Origin: Burkholderia plantarii
GTDB lineage: Bacteria > Pseudomonadota > Gammaproteobacteria > Burkholderiales > Burkholderiaceae
Length of the DNA: 64,000 bases
Direction: 5' to 3'
Assembly (NCBI RefSeq): GCF_001411805.1
Contig: NZ_CP007212.1
Span: 1,798,001 to 1,862,000 of the forward strand
The translations under genes and the position numbers were made by a program. Every line of letters starts with the position of its first letter. The first letter of the stretch is position 1. The notes under the pieces are model-generated. The model was given only the letters and a program-made list of their open reading frames with translations, ran no database searches and had not been told where the DNA came from. Shown here piece after piece: positions 49,586 to 58,195 of the stretch.

Positions 49586-50348
49586 CACGCTCGACGTCGA
49601 CATCGACATCCACGACGGCGCCGCGCTGCTCGACACCGCGCGCGAGGAGCTGGACCGCCAGGGCTGGACCGTGCTGCCGCCGCGGGCGCTCGGCGCCGGC
49701 GTGCGCGAGACGCTCGCACGCTTCGGCACGATCGTGCCGCAATACAACGGCCAGGACACCTGGGAGGTGAAGGTCAAGCCCGGCTTCGAGAAGGTGCCGT
49801 ATTCGCAGAGCCGCAACGGCATCGGCCCGCATACCGAGGTGCCGGTCGGCGCGCCGCCGCCGCGCTATCTGGCGCTGCACTGCCATCGCCAGGCGCGCTG
49901 CGGGCAGGGCCATACGCGGCTCGCCGACGGCCTCGCGTTCTGCCGCTCGCTCGCCCCGGAACTGCAGCGCTTCGTGAGCGAGACGCCCGTCACGTTCGCG
50001 GCCACGCTGGTGCCCGGCACCCACACTCGCCAGACGCTGACGGTGCCGATCATGAGCCGCGACGGCGAGCGGCCGGTGTTCCGTTTCAGCTACAACCAGT
50101 TCCTGTACGGCGACGTCAATCCGTCGGAGGACGCGCTCGAACGCGCGTCGGACGGCGGGGGCACCGACACGCCGCTCGCGCGTCTGGCGAAGCTGGCGCA
50201 GGCGTATTTCGAAGCGGACGCCGTGCCGGTGCTGATACCGGACGGCCACCTGCTGATCTGGGACAACCACCGGCTGATCCACGCGCGCAGCACGTTCACC
50301 GACCCCGAACGTCACCTGACGCGCTACTGGCTGCAAACCGCACACTGA
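49578..50348 (+). CDS. TauD-like Fe(II)/2-oxoglutarate-dependent oxygenase
   Basis: 256-residue TauD/SyrP-type oxygenase. The metal triad is His85-x-Glu87 (PHTEVP, Glu in place of the common Asp) with distal His235 in NHRLIHAR, and Arg249 in HLTRYWLQ is placed to bind 2-oxoglutarate. Such enzymes hydroxylate or otherwise oxidise unactivated carbon, often of amino-acid intermediates. It sits directly before the N-oxygenase gene, so the two oxidations are probably consecutive. Confidence 0.88.
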   Translation: MPDTLDVDIDIHDGAALLDTAREELDRQGWTVLPPRALGAGVRETLARFGTIVPQYNGQDTWEVKVKPGFEKVPYSQSRNGIGPHTEVPVGAPPPRYLALHCHRQARCGQGHTRLADGLAFCRSLAPELQRFVSETPVTFAATLVPGTHTRQTLTVPIMSRDGERPVFRFSYNQFLYGDVNPSEDALERASDGGGTDTPLARLAKLAQAYFEADAVPVLIPDGHLLIWDNHRLIHARSTFTDPERHLTRYWLQTAH

Positions 50349-50358
50349 GGAATCGCGA

Positions 50359-51294
50359 ATGACCATCACCAACACGACGTTGCTCACGCAACTGAACAAC
50401 GCCTGGCCGCGCCGCGCGACTGTCTGCGACATGGCGAAATTTCGCGTCGAGGGCGAGTTCGACCCGACGCGCGCCGACTATCCGGCCGCGCTGGTGCCGT
50501 TCTTCACGCACGATGCGATCCAGCGGCTCGACGATCCGCTGCGGCAGGCGATCCTGACCTGGGGCTGGATCGGCTACAACCGACGCACGGTGGCCGCCGA
50601 GGATCTGGTCGTGAATCCCGCGCTGAACTACCTGGCCAGCGAGATCCTGGCCGGCGACGACTGGGTGTTCACCGAGTCGGTGCGGCAGACGCTGATCGAT
50701 GAGCACTATCACACGCTGATGCACCTGAACGCGATCCAGCGTACCCGCAGGCAGCGCGCGATCACGATCGACATGGAACTGCCGATGTCGGTCACCTACC
50801 GCGAGCTCGAGGCGCTGAAGGCGACGCTGGCCGAGCCGTGGCAGCGCCAGCTCGCCGCCGTGGTGTTCGCGACCGTGGCCGAGATCAGCGTCAACGCGTT
50901 CCTCGACATCCTCGCCGACGACGAGACGATCCAGCCGCAGAACCGCAGCGTCGCGCAACTCCACAACCGCGACGAGTATGCGCACAGCAAGACGCTCGGC
51001 GAGATCAGCAAGGTGGTGTTCCACCGCCTGAACGCGAAGCAGAAGGTGTTCTTCATCGAGACGCTGCCGGTCGCGCTGCGCGCGTTCGTGGCGCAGGACT
51101 TCTCGATGTGGGAGGCGATCCTGCGCCAGCTCGGCGTGCCCAACGGCGCCGGGATCGTGCGCGAGTGTCGCCAGCCCGGTGCCGGCAACACCCTGACGCG
51201 CGACTACAGCGGGCTGCACCGGCTCGCCGACGAGCTCGGCATCCTCGGGCAGCTCGATTTCGAGTTCGCCGGCACCACGCGGATCGCGCATTGA
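50359..51294 (+). CDS. AurF-type di-iron N-oxygenase
   Basis: 311-residue ferritin-like di-iron oxygenase of the p-aminobenzoate N-oxygenase family, which oxidises amines to hydroxylamines, nitroso or nitro groups. All seven ligands can be placed: Glu81 (TVAAEDLVVNP), Glu115 and His118 (DEHYH), Glu175 (VAEISVNAF), His202, Glu206 and His209 (LHNRDEYAH). The spacings 60, 27, 4 and 3 equal those of AurF as remembered (Glu136-Glu196-His223-Glu227-His230). This is the enzyme that most defines the cluster. Confidence 0.9.
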   Translation: MTITNTTLLTQLNNAWPRRATVCDMAKFRVEGEFDPTRADYPAALVPFFTHDAIQRLDDPLRQAILTWGWIGYNRRTVAAEDLVVNPALNYLASEILAGDDWVFTESVRQTLIDEHYHTLMHLNAIQRTRRQRAITIDMELPMSVTYRELEALKATLAEPWQRQLAAVVFATVAEISVNAFLDILADDETIQPQNRSVAQLHNRDEYAHSKTLGEISKVVFHRLNAKQKVFFIETLPVALRAFVAQDFSMWEAILRQLGVPNGAGIVRECRQPGAGNTLTRDYSGLHRLADELGILGQLDFEFAGTTRIAH

Positions 51295-51349
51295 GCGCGG
51301 CCCGCCGGCCCCGACGTCCATCATGCAACCCGCTTCAGGAGTTCCTCAC

Positions 51350-52195
51350 ATGACCGCCCCGACGCCGCCGCTCTACGAGGTCTACGCGCTTCGTATCGGC
51401 AGTAACGCGCAACGCACCGCGCGCGAAAACTTCTTCTTCGACGCCTGCTGCGGGCCGCCCGACGCCTCGATGCCGCTCGACTATTTCTTCTGGGTGGTGC
51501 GCGACGCCAACCGGACCGTGATCGTCGACACGGCGTTTCCGATCTCGACCGGCGTGCGCCGCGAGCGGCAGATGATGCGCTCGGTCGGCGACGCGCTGGC
51601 CGGCCTCGACATCGATCCGGCCAGCGTGACCGACGTGATCATCACGCACCTGCACTGGGATCACGCCGGCAATCTCGACCTGTTCCCCAACGCGCGCGTC
51701 CACGTGCAGGGCGCCGAACTGCGCTTTTGCACCGGCACCGAGATGCGCCACCCGGCGCTGCGCAAGATCTACGATCGCGAGGACGTGTTGCAGGCCGTCG
51801 GCATTCTCTACGACGGCCGGCTCGTCGTGCATGAGGGCACCGCCGAGTTCGCGCCCGGCATCGAGATGTGCCTGGTGGGCGGCCACACGCCCGGCAGCCA
51901 GGTGGTGCGCGTCGCGACGCGGCGCGGCCACGTCGTGCTGGCCGCCGATGCCGCGCATCTGTGGGCCAACGTGCGCGGCCGGCTCGCGTTTCCGATCCTG
52001 CACGATCTCGCCAGGGTGCTCGACGCGTTCGAGACCATCGACGCGCTCGCCGATGGACCCGACCACGTGATTCCCGGCCACGATCCACTCGTCGCGAGCG
52101 TGTTCCCGCGCTTTCGCGACGATCCGCACATCTTCTGCCTGCACGAGGACCCGCTGCCGGGCAAGGCGGTGCGGGCCACGCGCAAGGAGTCCTGA
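51350..52195 (+). CDS. Metallo-beta-lactamase-fold hydrolase (lactonase-like)
   Basis: 281 residues with the di-zinc motif THLHWDHAGN (about 101-110), then GGHTPGSQVV with the third His, an Asp in LAADAAHLW and His in IPGHDPLV. It is nearest in type to AHL-lactonase-like members of the fold. ATG at 51350 follows CAGGAG. In this operon it could open a lactone or hydrolyse an ester/thioester of the product, or protect the producer; these are inferences. Confidence 0.87.
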   Translation: MTAPTPPLYEVYALRIGSNAQRTARENFFFDACCGPPDASMPLDYFFWVVRDANRTVIVDTAFPISTGVRRERQMMRSVGDALAGLDIDPASVTDVIITHLHWDHAGNLDLFPNARVHVQGAELRFCTGTEMRHPALRKIYDREDVLQAVGILYDGRLVVHEGTAEFAPGIEMCLVGGHTPGSQVVRVATRRGHVVLAADAAHLWANVRGRLAFPILHDLARVLDAFETIDALADGPDHVIPGHDPLVASVFPRFRDDPHIFCLHEDPLPGKAVRATRKES

Positions 52196-52196
52196 G

Positions 52197-52736
52197 ATGG
52201 CCGAGATCGTGACGCGAGGGGAACTGTTCGACTATCAGCGGTATCGCGAGCATTTCGCCGATGCCGAGCCGAGCGCGGTGGCGTGGTCGTGGGCCGCGAT
52301 CGTGGCGCGGCTCGCCGATTCGGCGCATGGCGAGCGCGGCACCTTCACGCTGAGCGCCGACGGCACGGCCTCCGGCTGCGAGATCCTGCCCGGCATGGCC
52401 GTCAACGTGCAGGTGGTGCAGGCCGGCGCCTCCACGCGGCCGCACGCGCATGCATGGTGGCACCTGTTCGTCGTGCAGTCGGGCAGCGGCACCGCCTATC
52501 TCGGCGCCACCGGCGAAGCGGTGAAACTTGCCACGCGCGACTTGCTGCTGGTGCCTGCTTGGTGCGAGCATGCATTCCAGTGTGATAAAGCGGCGGCGCT
52601 CATTTTGTTCAGCATGAGCAACCTGCCGCAACAGACGCGGCTCGGCAACCTGATGGCCCGGGAACCGACCGATTCCGACGACGTGCCAGCGGTCTCGCCC
52701 GCTGGAGCAGTGACCTCGACAGGATCTCATCCATGA
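52197..52736 (+). CDS. Cupin-domain protein
   Basis: 179 residues with one cupin barrel (about 60-145). Motif 1 is RPHAHAWWHLFVVQSGSG and motif 2 ends VPAWCEHAF, giving several His residues for a metal. It starts one base after the hydrolase stop and its own stop overlaps the exporter start (ATGA). Could be a tailoring enzyme or a binding protein; not assignable. Confidence 0.82.
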   Translation: MAEIVTRGELFDYQRYREHFADAEPSAVAWSWAAIVARLADSAHGERGTFTLSADGTASGCEILPGMAVNVQVVQAGASTRPHAHAWWHLFVVQSGSGTAYLGATGEAVKLATRDLLLVPAWCEHAFQCDKAAALILFSMSNLPQQTRLGNLMAREPTDSDDVPAVSPAGAVTSTGSHP

Positions 52737-53989
52737 GCGCAACGAATCTTCCCTCCGGCAACCTGGCGCAAAGCCGCGGCGACCGATACCGATGGATCGT
52801 GCTGGGCGTCGCGGCCCTGGCCCAGACCACGGCCTCGATCACCGCGCAGGGCATCTACACCTTGATCCCGTCGCTGCAGACGGCGTTTCATCTGTCCGAG
52901 GGCGCCGGGGCGCTGTCGGTGTCCGCGCTCAACGGTGGGCAGGTCGTGACGATGCTGATGCTGGGCTGGCTGATCGATCGCTTTGGCGAACGCTACGTGG
53001 TCGCGTTCACGATGGTGACGATGGGGCTCTCCGCGCTGGTCGGGGCGGTGGTGTCGCCGAGCTATCTCGTGCTGCTGCTGTTCTTCGTGCTGGTGGGTAC
53101 CTCGTATGCCTCGGTGCAGCCGGGCGGCACGCGCGCCATCGTGCGCTGGTTCCCGCCCAACGAACGCGGCATGGCCACCGGCGTGCGGCAGGCGGGGCTA
53201 CCGCTCGGCACCGCGCTCGCCGCGATGGTGCTGCCGCTGCTGGCCGCCACCTACAGCTGGCGCGCCGCGCTGATGCTGCAGGGGGCGGTCGGCATCGCGG
53301 GCGGCATTTTGTTCGGACTGCTGCATCGCGACGAGCGCAACATCCCAGGCGCGCCGTCCGCCGCGCCGCCGAACCTGCTCAAGGCCGTGAGGCTGGTGGC
53401 CGGCTATTCGGCGCTGTGGCCCGTGATGCTGGCCGGGGCCGCGATGGTGACGTTCCAGTACACGTTCGCCACCCATGCGATCCCGTTCATCGCCGCGCGT
53501 TTCCATTACTCGGTGGTGGCCGCCGCGTTGCTGTTCTCGATTTCGCAGTGGCTCGGCATCGCGGGGCGCGTCGGCCTTGCGTGGATCAGCGACCGCTTCT
53601 GGCCCAACCGCCGGGTGCGCTCGCTCGGCGCCAGCATGGCGATCTGCATTGCCGCGACGATCGCGCTGCTGCTGTTGCCGGTGGGTACCTCGAACGCCGT
53701 GCTGACCGCGATCTTCTGCGTGCTCGGGCTGTTCGGCGTGGGCTGGTATCCGCTCTATCTGCTGCAGATCGCCGAGATGGCGCCGAAGACCGTGGTCGCC
53801 TCCACGATCAGCTTTTCGATGACGCTGAACATGGTCGCGATCAGCGTGGTGCCGCCGCTGTTCGGCGTGGTCGTCGATCACTCGAGTTACGGCGTGGCCT
53901 GGAGCGCGCTGTCGCTGTTGCTGGCAGCCGGGATCGTCGTGCTGTGGCGCGGCGCCTCGAGGGCCGAGCTGGCGCGCGCCAACGGTTGA
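52733..53989 (+). CDS. MFS exporter of the N-oxygenase operon
   Basis: 418-residue, 12-helix major facilitator protein (GWLIDRFGERYVVAF after helix 2, AWISDRFWPNRRVRSLG after helix 8). Translational coupling to the cupin gene (ATGA) places it in the biosynthetic operon, where it probably exports the product. It is the last gene; the next gene (GST) is 152 bases away. Confidence 0.88.
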   Translation: MSATNLPSGNLAQSRGDRYRWIVLGVAALAQTTASITAQGIYTLIPSLQTAFHLSEGAGALSVSALNGGQVVTMLMLGWLIDRFGERYVVAFTMVTMGLSALVGAVVSPSYLVLLLFFVLVGTSYASVQPGGTRAIVRWFPPNERGMATGVRQAGLPLGTALAAMVLPLLAATYSWRAALMLQGAVGIAGGILFGLLHRDERNIPGAPSAAPPNLLKAVRLVAGYSALWPVMLAGAAMVTFQYTFATHAIPFIAARFHYSVVAAALLFSISQWLGIAGRVGLAWISDRFWPNRRVRSLGASMAICIAATIALLLLPVGTSNAVLTAIFCVLGLFGVGWYPLYLLQIAEMAPKTVVASTISFSMTLNMVAISVVPPLFGVVVDHSSYGVAWSALSLLLAAGIVVLWRGASRAELARANG

Positions 53990-54141
53990 GCCCATGCGGC
54001 ATGGCCGGTGCGCATCGCCTCGGGCCTGCGCATGGCCGGGTGCTGCCTGGCGCTGCCGGACCAGGAGTCGATACGCTTCAAACATTCATTCATTCAAGAT
54101 TTCGGCCGGCCCGTGCCGGCCAACACAGATCAGGAAACATC

Positions 54142-54777
54142 ATGAGCCAGAAACCGATCACGCTGTATGTCGGCGCCGACTACGTCAGCGCCTTCGCGAT
54201 GTCCGCCTTCGTCGTGCTGAAGGAGAAGGGTCTCGACTTCGAGATTCGCACCGTCGATCTGAAGAACAAGCAGCAACATGGCTCGGCCTATCGCGAGGTG
54301 TCGCTGACGCGCCGCGTGCCGACCCTGCAGCACGACAGCTTCACGCTGGCGGAGTCGTCGGCGATCGCCGAGTATCTCGACGAGGTCTATCCGGCGCCGC
54401 AATACGCGACCGTCCTGCCGGCGGCCCGCGAGACGCGGGCGCGCGCGCGGCAGCTGCAGGCCTGGATCCGCAGCGATTTCATGCCGCTCAAGAGCGAACG
54501 GCAGGCCGACCGGATCTATTTTCCCGAGCCGGTGAAGCCGTTGGGCGAGGCGGCGCAGCTGGCGTGCGAGAAGCTGCTGTCGGCGGCCGATCAACTGATC
54601 AGCGACGAGCGCTACGGCGTGTTCGGCGAGTGGTGCATCGCCGACACCGACTTCGCGCTGATGCTGAACCGGCTGGTGGCGTGCGGCGACCCGGTGCCGC
54701 CGAAGGTGCTGCGCTACGTCGAGCGGCAGTGGGCACGGCCGAGCGTGCAGCAGTGGGTCAACCAGAAGCGCGATTGA
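54142..54777 (+). CDS. yfcF: Glutathione S-transferase, YfcF type
   Basis: 211 residues. N-terminal thioredoxin-like GSH domain (about 1-80: KGLDFEIRTVDLKNKQ, RRVPTLQHDSFTLAESSAIAEYLDE with the glutathione-binding Glu-Ser) and all-helical C-domain (RQLQAWIRSDFMPLKSER, VFGEWCIADTDFALMLNRLV). The sequence follows E. coli YfcF closely. AGGAAAC precedes the ATG. It is separated from the metabolite operon by 150 bases and is probably independent. Confidence 0.88.
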   Translation: MSQKPITLYVGADYVSAFAMSAFVVLKEKGLDFEIRTVDLKNKQQHGSAYREVSLTRRVPTLQHDSFTLAESSAIAEYLDEVYPAPQYATVLPAARETRARARQLQAWIRSDFMPLKSERQADRIYFPEPVKPLGEAAQLACEKLLSAADQLISDERYGVFGEWCIADTDFALMLNRLVACGDPVPPKVLRYVERQWARPSVQQWVNQKRD

Positions 54778-54812
54778 CGAAGCAAGGCGGCGCGGTTCGG
54801 TGGTTCAGTGAT

Positions 54813-55193
54813 TCAGTGCCCCTTGGGGGACACCGCGCCGGTGCGCGCCGGGTTCGTGTTGCCCGCGAACCAGGCGCGCAGTCGCGCCATCAGGCCCGGC
54901 TTGATCGGTGCCTCGAGGCGCAGCATGGTCGTGCCAGAGCGGATGCCGGACAGCGCGACGTGGCAGGGCCGCTCGATCTGATGCGTGTCGCCTTCGCGCA
55001 GCATCAGCCGGATCGTGGGCGTCGCGGTGCCGAGCCAGTCGAGCGTCGGATCGGGGAACGCCAGCTGCACGGCGCCTTCGGCAACCACCAGCCGCGTGCC
55101 GCGAGGCAGCGCCACGATCATCGACTGGCGATGGTGAAGCCGGACTTCCGAGGTGGCCGACTCCTGTCGTGTGCCGGGTGCATGCGTTTTCAT
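54813..55193 (-). CDS. DUF2917-like protein
   Basis: 126 residues with a central beta-rich part (MIVALPRGTRLVVAEGAVQLAFPD, MLREGDTHQIERPCHVALSG) as seen in DUF2917 proteins of Burkholderiales, and a basic C-terminal helix. The ATG at 55193 was preferred to one 26 codons upstream, whose Cys-rich start looks unnatural. No signal peptide. Function unknown. Confidence 0.7.
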   Translation of the reverse strand: MKTHAPGTRQESATSEVRLHHRQSMIVALPRGTRLVVAEGAVQLAFPDPTLDWLGTATPTIRLMLREGDTHQIERPCHVALSGIRSGTTMLRLEAPIKPGLMARLRAWFAGNTNPARTGAVSPKGH

Positions 55194-55447
55194 GTTGACT
55201 CCTGGGTGACGGGCTCGATGACCCGTGCGACGCAGGTTATCGTTTGCCTCCCTGTGAAAACAGCAGCACAAAGCGTCAATTTTTTCCGATACAGGGCAGC
55301 GGGGCGATGCAGACAGGACGATCCGCTAGGAGCCGGCGGCGGGTGTTTTCGGCCGGCGCGCCGGCACGACGCATCACGGCTTGGGCCGGAATTCGCATCG
55401 ACAGCAGCACCGGCGCCGAAGCCGTGCAAAAAATTGCGTCGAGACGG

Positions 55448-55476
55448 TTCTACCCGAACAAACTGTCTGATATACT
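55448..55476 (+). promoter_or_regulatory. Promoter of tRNA-Pro
   Basis: TTCTAC at 55448-55453 and TATACT at 55471-55476, spacer 17, ending 12 bases before the tRNA. The rest of the 295-base gap upstream holds no credible gene. Confidence 0.7.
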
Positions 55477-55488
55477 CTCGATCTTTCT

Positions 55489-55565
<77 letters not shown>

Positions 55566-55572
55566 GAATTAA

Positions 55573-55604
55573 GCCCGCACAATCAATCGGTTGTGCGGGC
55601 TTTT
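55573..55604 (+). terminator. Intrinsic terminator after tRNA-Pro
   Basis: GCCCGCACAA pairs with TTGTGCGGGC (10-bp perfect stem, 8-base loop) followed by TTTT. Confidence 0.9.
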
Positions 55605-55807
55605 CGCTTTTTATCGTCCGGCCGGTGGCGGTTCACACATGCCACCCGTCCCGTCGTTTTCGATTCGCTCCGTTCTTGAGAGAATCACTGTCGGCACGGC
55701 AATGTGCGACGATGCATCGCAAGCCTCCGCGATGTCCCGGACGTGACCACCGCAGCCGATCCAGCCTTTGCCCCAAACACCCCATCCACCCACCGCGCGC
55801 CAATACC

Positions 55808-57292
55808 ATGGACCTCCAATCCGGACCGCAGGCCACGCCGCCCGAAGCCGAACGCCGCTCCGGATCGGCCCGCTACGGAACCACCATGGGCGGCGGCCGC
55901 GAACCGGCTCCGGACTACGCATCAGCCGCCGCGCTCGAGCAGATCGCAACCGGACATCGCCTGTGCCTCGAAGGCCGCTACGCGGACGCCGAGGCATGCT
56001 TCCGGATTGCCGTCGAGAGCGAGCCCGATTGGCCGATGGCGCACAACAACCTCGGCTGGTCGTTGCAGGCGCAAGGCCGCAATGAAGACGCGCTGCTCAG
56101 CTATCAGAAGGCCGTGCAACTGGCTCCAGCGTTCGTGCTGGCCCGCGCGAATCTCGCCTACCTGCTCGCCAGTCTGTATTGGCACGTCGGCCGGTTCGAG
56201 GAGGCGAGGGCGATGTGGCGAGTGCTGGCCGCGCTCTATCCCTGCGATCCCGAGGTGCTGGACAACCTGGTCAGCGCCGCGTTGAGGGTCAACGATCTCA
56301 CCGACGCCGGACATTGGGCGACCCGCCACGCCGCGGTCACCCGGGCCAGCCCATACCATCCGATGCCCGCCGCCGCGCCCGACCTGCCGATGCCGGAGCC
56401 GCGGCTGTCGAGAGGCAAGCTGCGTCACGATCTGGAGCAACTCCGCTATCTGCGCGACGAAGGGCAACTCGACGAATCGTTCGACGCCGTCATTGCCTGC
56501 TACGCGCAGACGCTCGAGCGCTTCAACGAAGGCGACGCGGCATTGAGGCAAGCGCTGTACGACGCGCCGGAAATGAAAAGCACCTACGGCCGCATCGTTC
56601 ATTGCCATCCGGCGGCGCGTGTTCCCGGCGGCGCGTTGTCGGAGACGGCGATGCATTCGCAGGCGGAGCAGGCGTACTTGGCAAGCCGGCTTGGCATCGT
56701 GGTGATCGACGATTTCCTGTCTCCGCAGGCGCTGTCGGCGCTGCGCAGGTTCTGCCTGGAATCCACGGTCTGGCATGCCAACCGCTACGCCTATGACCGC
56801 CTGGGCGCGTTCTTCCGCGACGGCTTCAACTGCCCGCTGCTGCTGCAGATCGCGGAGGAGATCCGGCAGGCGTTTCCGAACCTCATCGGCGAGCATCATC
56901 CCTTGTTGCAGCTATGGGGATTCAAGTACCGGCACGATCAGCCCGCCACGCATCCGCACGCGGATTTCGCCGCCGTCAACGTGAACTTCTGGATCACGCC
57001 GGACGAGGCGAATCAGGACGAACAGTCCGGCGGCCTCGTGATCTACGACGTCGAGGCGCCGGTGGACTGGGATTTCGACGCCTATAACCGGCAGGGCGAC
57101 CGGATTTCGGCATTCCTGCAGGAAGCCGGCGCGCAGCGGATCGTCATCCCTTACCGCTGCAACCGCGCGATCATCTTCAACTCGGATCTGTTTCACGCCA
57201 CGGCGCCGCTGCGATTCCGGGCCGGTTACGCCGACAGGCGCATCAACGTCACGATGCTGTACGGCGAACGGAACCGCACGGCAGCGCCCTGA
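55808..57292 (+). CDS. TPR protein fused to a 2-oxoglutarate/Fe(II) oxygenase domain
   Basis: 494 residues from ATG 55808. TPR-like helical repeats at about 50-165 (AEACFRIAVESEPDWPMAHNNLG, ALLSYQKAVQLAPAF) precede a linker and a C-terminal prolyl-4-hydroxylase-like barrel (about 295-490). The latter has His384-x-Asp386 (HPHADFAAVNVNFW), distal His463 (SDLFHATAPLRF) and Arg in the YADRRINVTML segment. TPR parts probably recruit a protein or peptide substrate to be hydroxylated. An ~80-residue disordered N-terminus precedes. It is convergent with the lectin operon. Confidence 0.83.
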   Translation: MDLQSGPQATPPEAERRSGSARYGTTMGGGREPAPDYASAAALEQIATGHRLCLEGRYADAEACFRIAVESEPDWPMAHNNLGWSLQAQGRNEDALLSYQKAVQLAPAFVLARANLAYLLASLYWHVGRFEEARAMWRVLAALYPCDPEVLDNLVSAALRVNDLTDAGHWATRHAAVTRASPYHPMPAAAPDLPMPEPRLSRGKLRHDLEQLRYLRDEGQLDESFDAVIACYAQTLERFNEGDAALRQALYDAPEMKSTYGRIVHCHPAARVPGGALSETAMHSQAEQAYLASRLGIVVIDDFLSPQALSALRRFCLESTVWHANRYAYDRLGAFFRDGFNCPLLLQIAEEIRQAFPNLIGEHHPLLQLWGFKYRHDQPATHPHADFAAVNVNFWITPDEANQDEQSGGLVIYDVEAPVDWDFDAYNRQGDRISAFLQEAGAQRIVIPYRCNRAIIFNSDLFHATAPLRFRAGYADRRINVTMLYGERNRTAAP

Positions 57293-57293
57293 G

Positions 57294-57325
57294 CGTGCTC
57301 GCCGGGGCGAGTCCCGGCGAGCACG
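57294..57325. terminator. Perfect 13-bp hairpin between convergent genes
   Basis: CGTGCTCGCCGGG (57294-57306) and CCCGGCGAGCACG (57313-57325) are exact complements around loop GCGAGT. There is no T-run on either side, but the position between two convergent operons suggests a terminator or mRNA 3'-end stabiliser for both. Confidence 0.6.
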
Positions 57326-57359
57326 ATGGAGAGCCTGGCGGCATGCTTCGGCGCGCGCC

Positions 57360-58109
57360 TCAGCTGGCCAGCGTGACAACCTCGACGCGCAGCGTTCCGA
57401 TGTTGTCCTTCAGCCCCGCGCCGTAGCGTCCGTCCCAATCGTCGTTGATGCACAGCTGCAGCGCGCCGGCCTGGCCCGGCGACACCTGCGTGCGCTCGCC
57501 CACCAGGAACGGCGCGTGGTCGCCGATCCGGCCGACCAGCGCACCCTCGGGCTCGTGAGGCATGACATAGCCGGACTTCGCGGGCAGCCCGCGGTTGCCG
57601 TTCGGCCCGACCATGCCGGTGGCGGGATTGGCGGTCCACGAGCCCGCTGCCGCGATTTGCGTGAGCTGGCGGCCGGTCACGATCAGGCCGGTGTTCTGCC
57701 AGTACTGATCGGCATGGATCGTGACGGCGATCGGATAGAGGATGTTGACGGCGTCGGTTGCGGTGTTTTCGTCGAAGCCCGCGCCGGTCAGTGCGCCGAG
57801 CAGGGTCGCCGGCGGCGTGTCCTTGAACCCCTCGACGGCGAGGATGATACGTCCGACCTCGACGGCCGACAGATCCGGATAAAGGTCGTGAAGGATGATG
57901 GCCAGCTGGGCCGGCGTCAGCGGTTCGAAGACCACCGCCACGGCTTGCCCCATCGCCGCGCCGTTACGGACGATGGTCTCGTGAGGCACGCCGGAGGCGC
58001 CGTCGCGCGCGAGCCGCGACTGCACCGTCCGCGCTGCCTGAAGCGCGCTCAGGCCTTCCCGTTTCAACGGCTCCAGCTGGTCGATCAGTTCCCGTACGTC
58101 GTTGTTCAT
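57360..58109 (-). CDS. Helical module plus LecA (PA-IL)-like galactose-type lectin domain
   Basis: 249 residues. Residues 1-128 are a helical module shared with the preceding propeller protein (LTPAQLAIILHDLYPDLSAVEVGR). Residues about 130-249 resemble Pseudomonas LecA: a beta-sandwich ending EGALVGRIG, then GALQLCINDDWDGRYG and IGTLRVEV, corresponding to LecA GALVMKIG and AITLIYNDVPGTYG. His near the GALV segment and the NDD acid match sugar/calcium ligands of LecA; the calcium loop has an insertion. No signal peptide, like LecA. Fourth and last gene of the operon. Confidence 0.72.
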   Translation of the reverse strand: MNNDVRELIDQLEPLKREGLSALQAARTVQSRLARDGASGVPHETIVRNGAAMGQAVAVVFEPLTPAQLAIILHDLYPDLSAVEVGRIILAVEGFKDTPPATLLGALTGAGFDENTATDAVNILYPIAVTIHADQYWQNTGLIVTGRQLTQIAAAGSWTANPATGMVGPNGNRGLPAKSGYVMPHEPEGALVGRIGDHAPFLVGERTQVSPGQAGALQLCINDDWDGRYGAGLKDNIGTLRVEVVTLAS

Positions 58110-58195
58110 GATGAAGCCCCTTCGTTTTGACTATCAGGATGACGGCTCGCGGCGAACCATCGAAGCGGCGAGGGCGCTGAGGGCAGGCTCCGCGT

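Noticed and set aside
44353..54777. Fragin/valdiazen-type diazeniumdiolate cluster
   Set aside because: An AurF-like N-oxygenase is shared, but there is no NRPS, and the aminomutase, Ldh2 and aminotransferase do not match the gene set I remember for that pathway.
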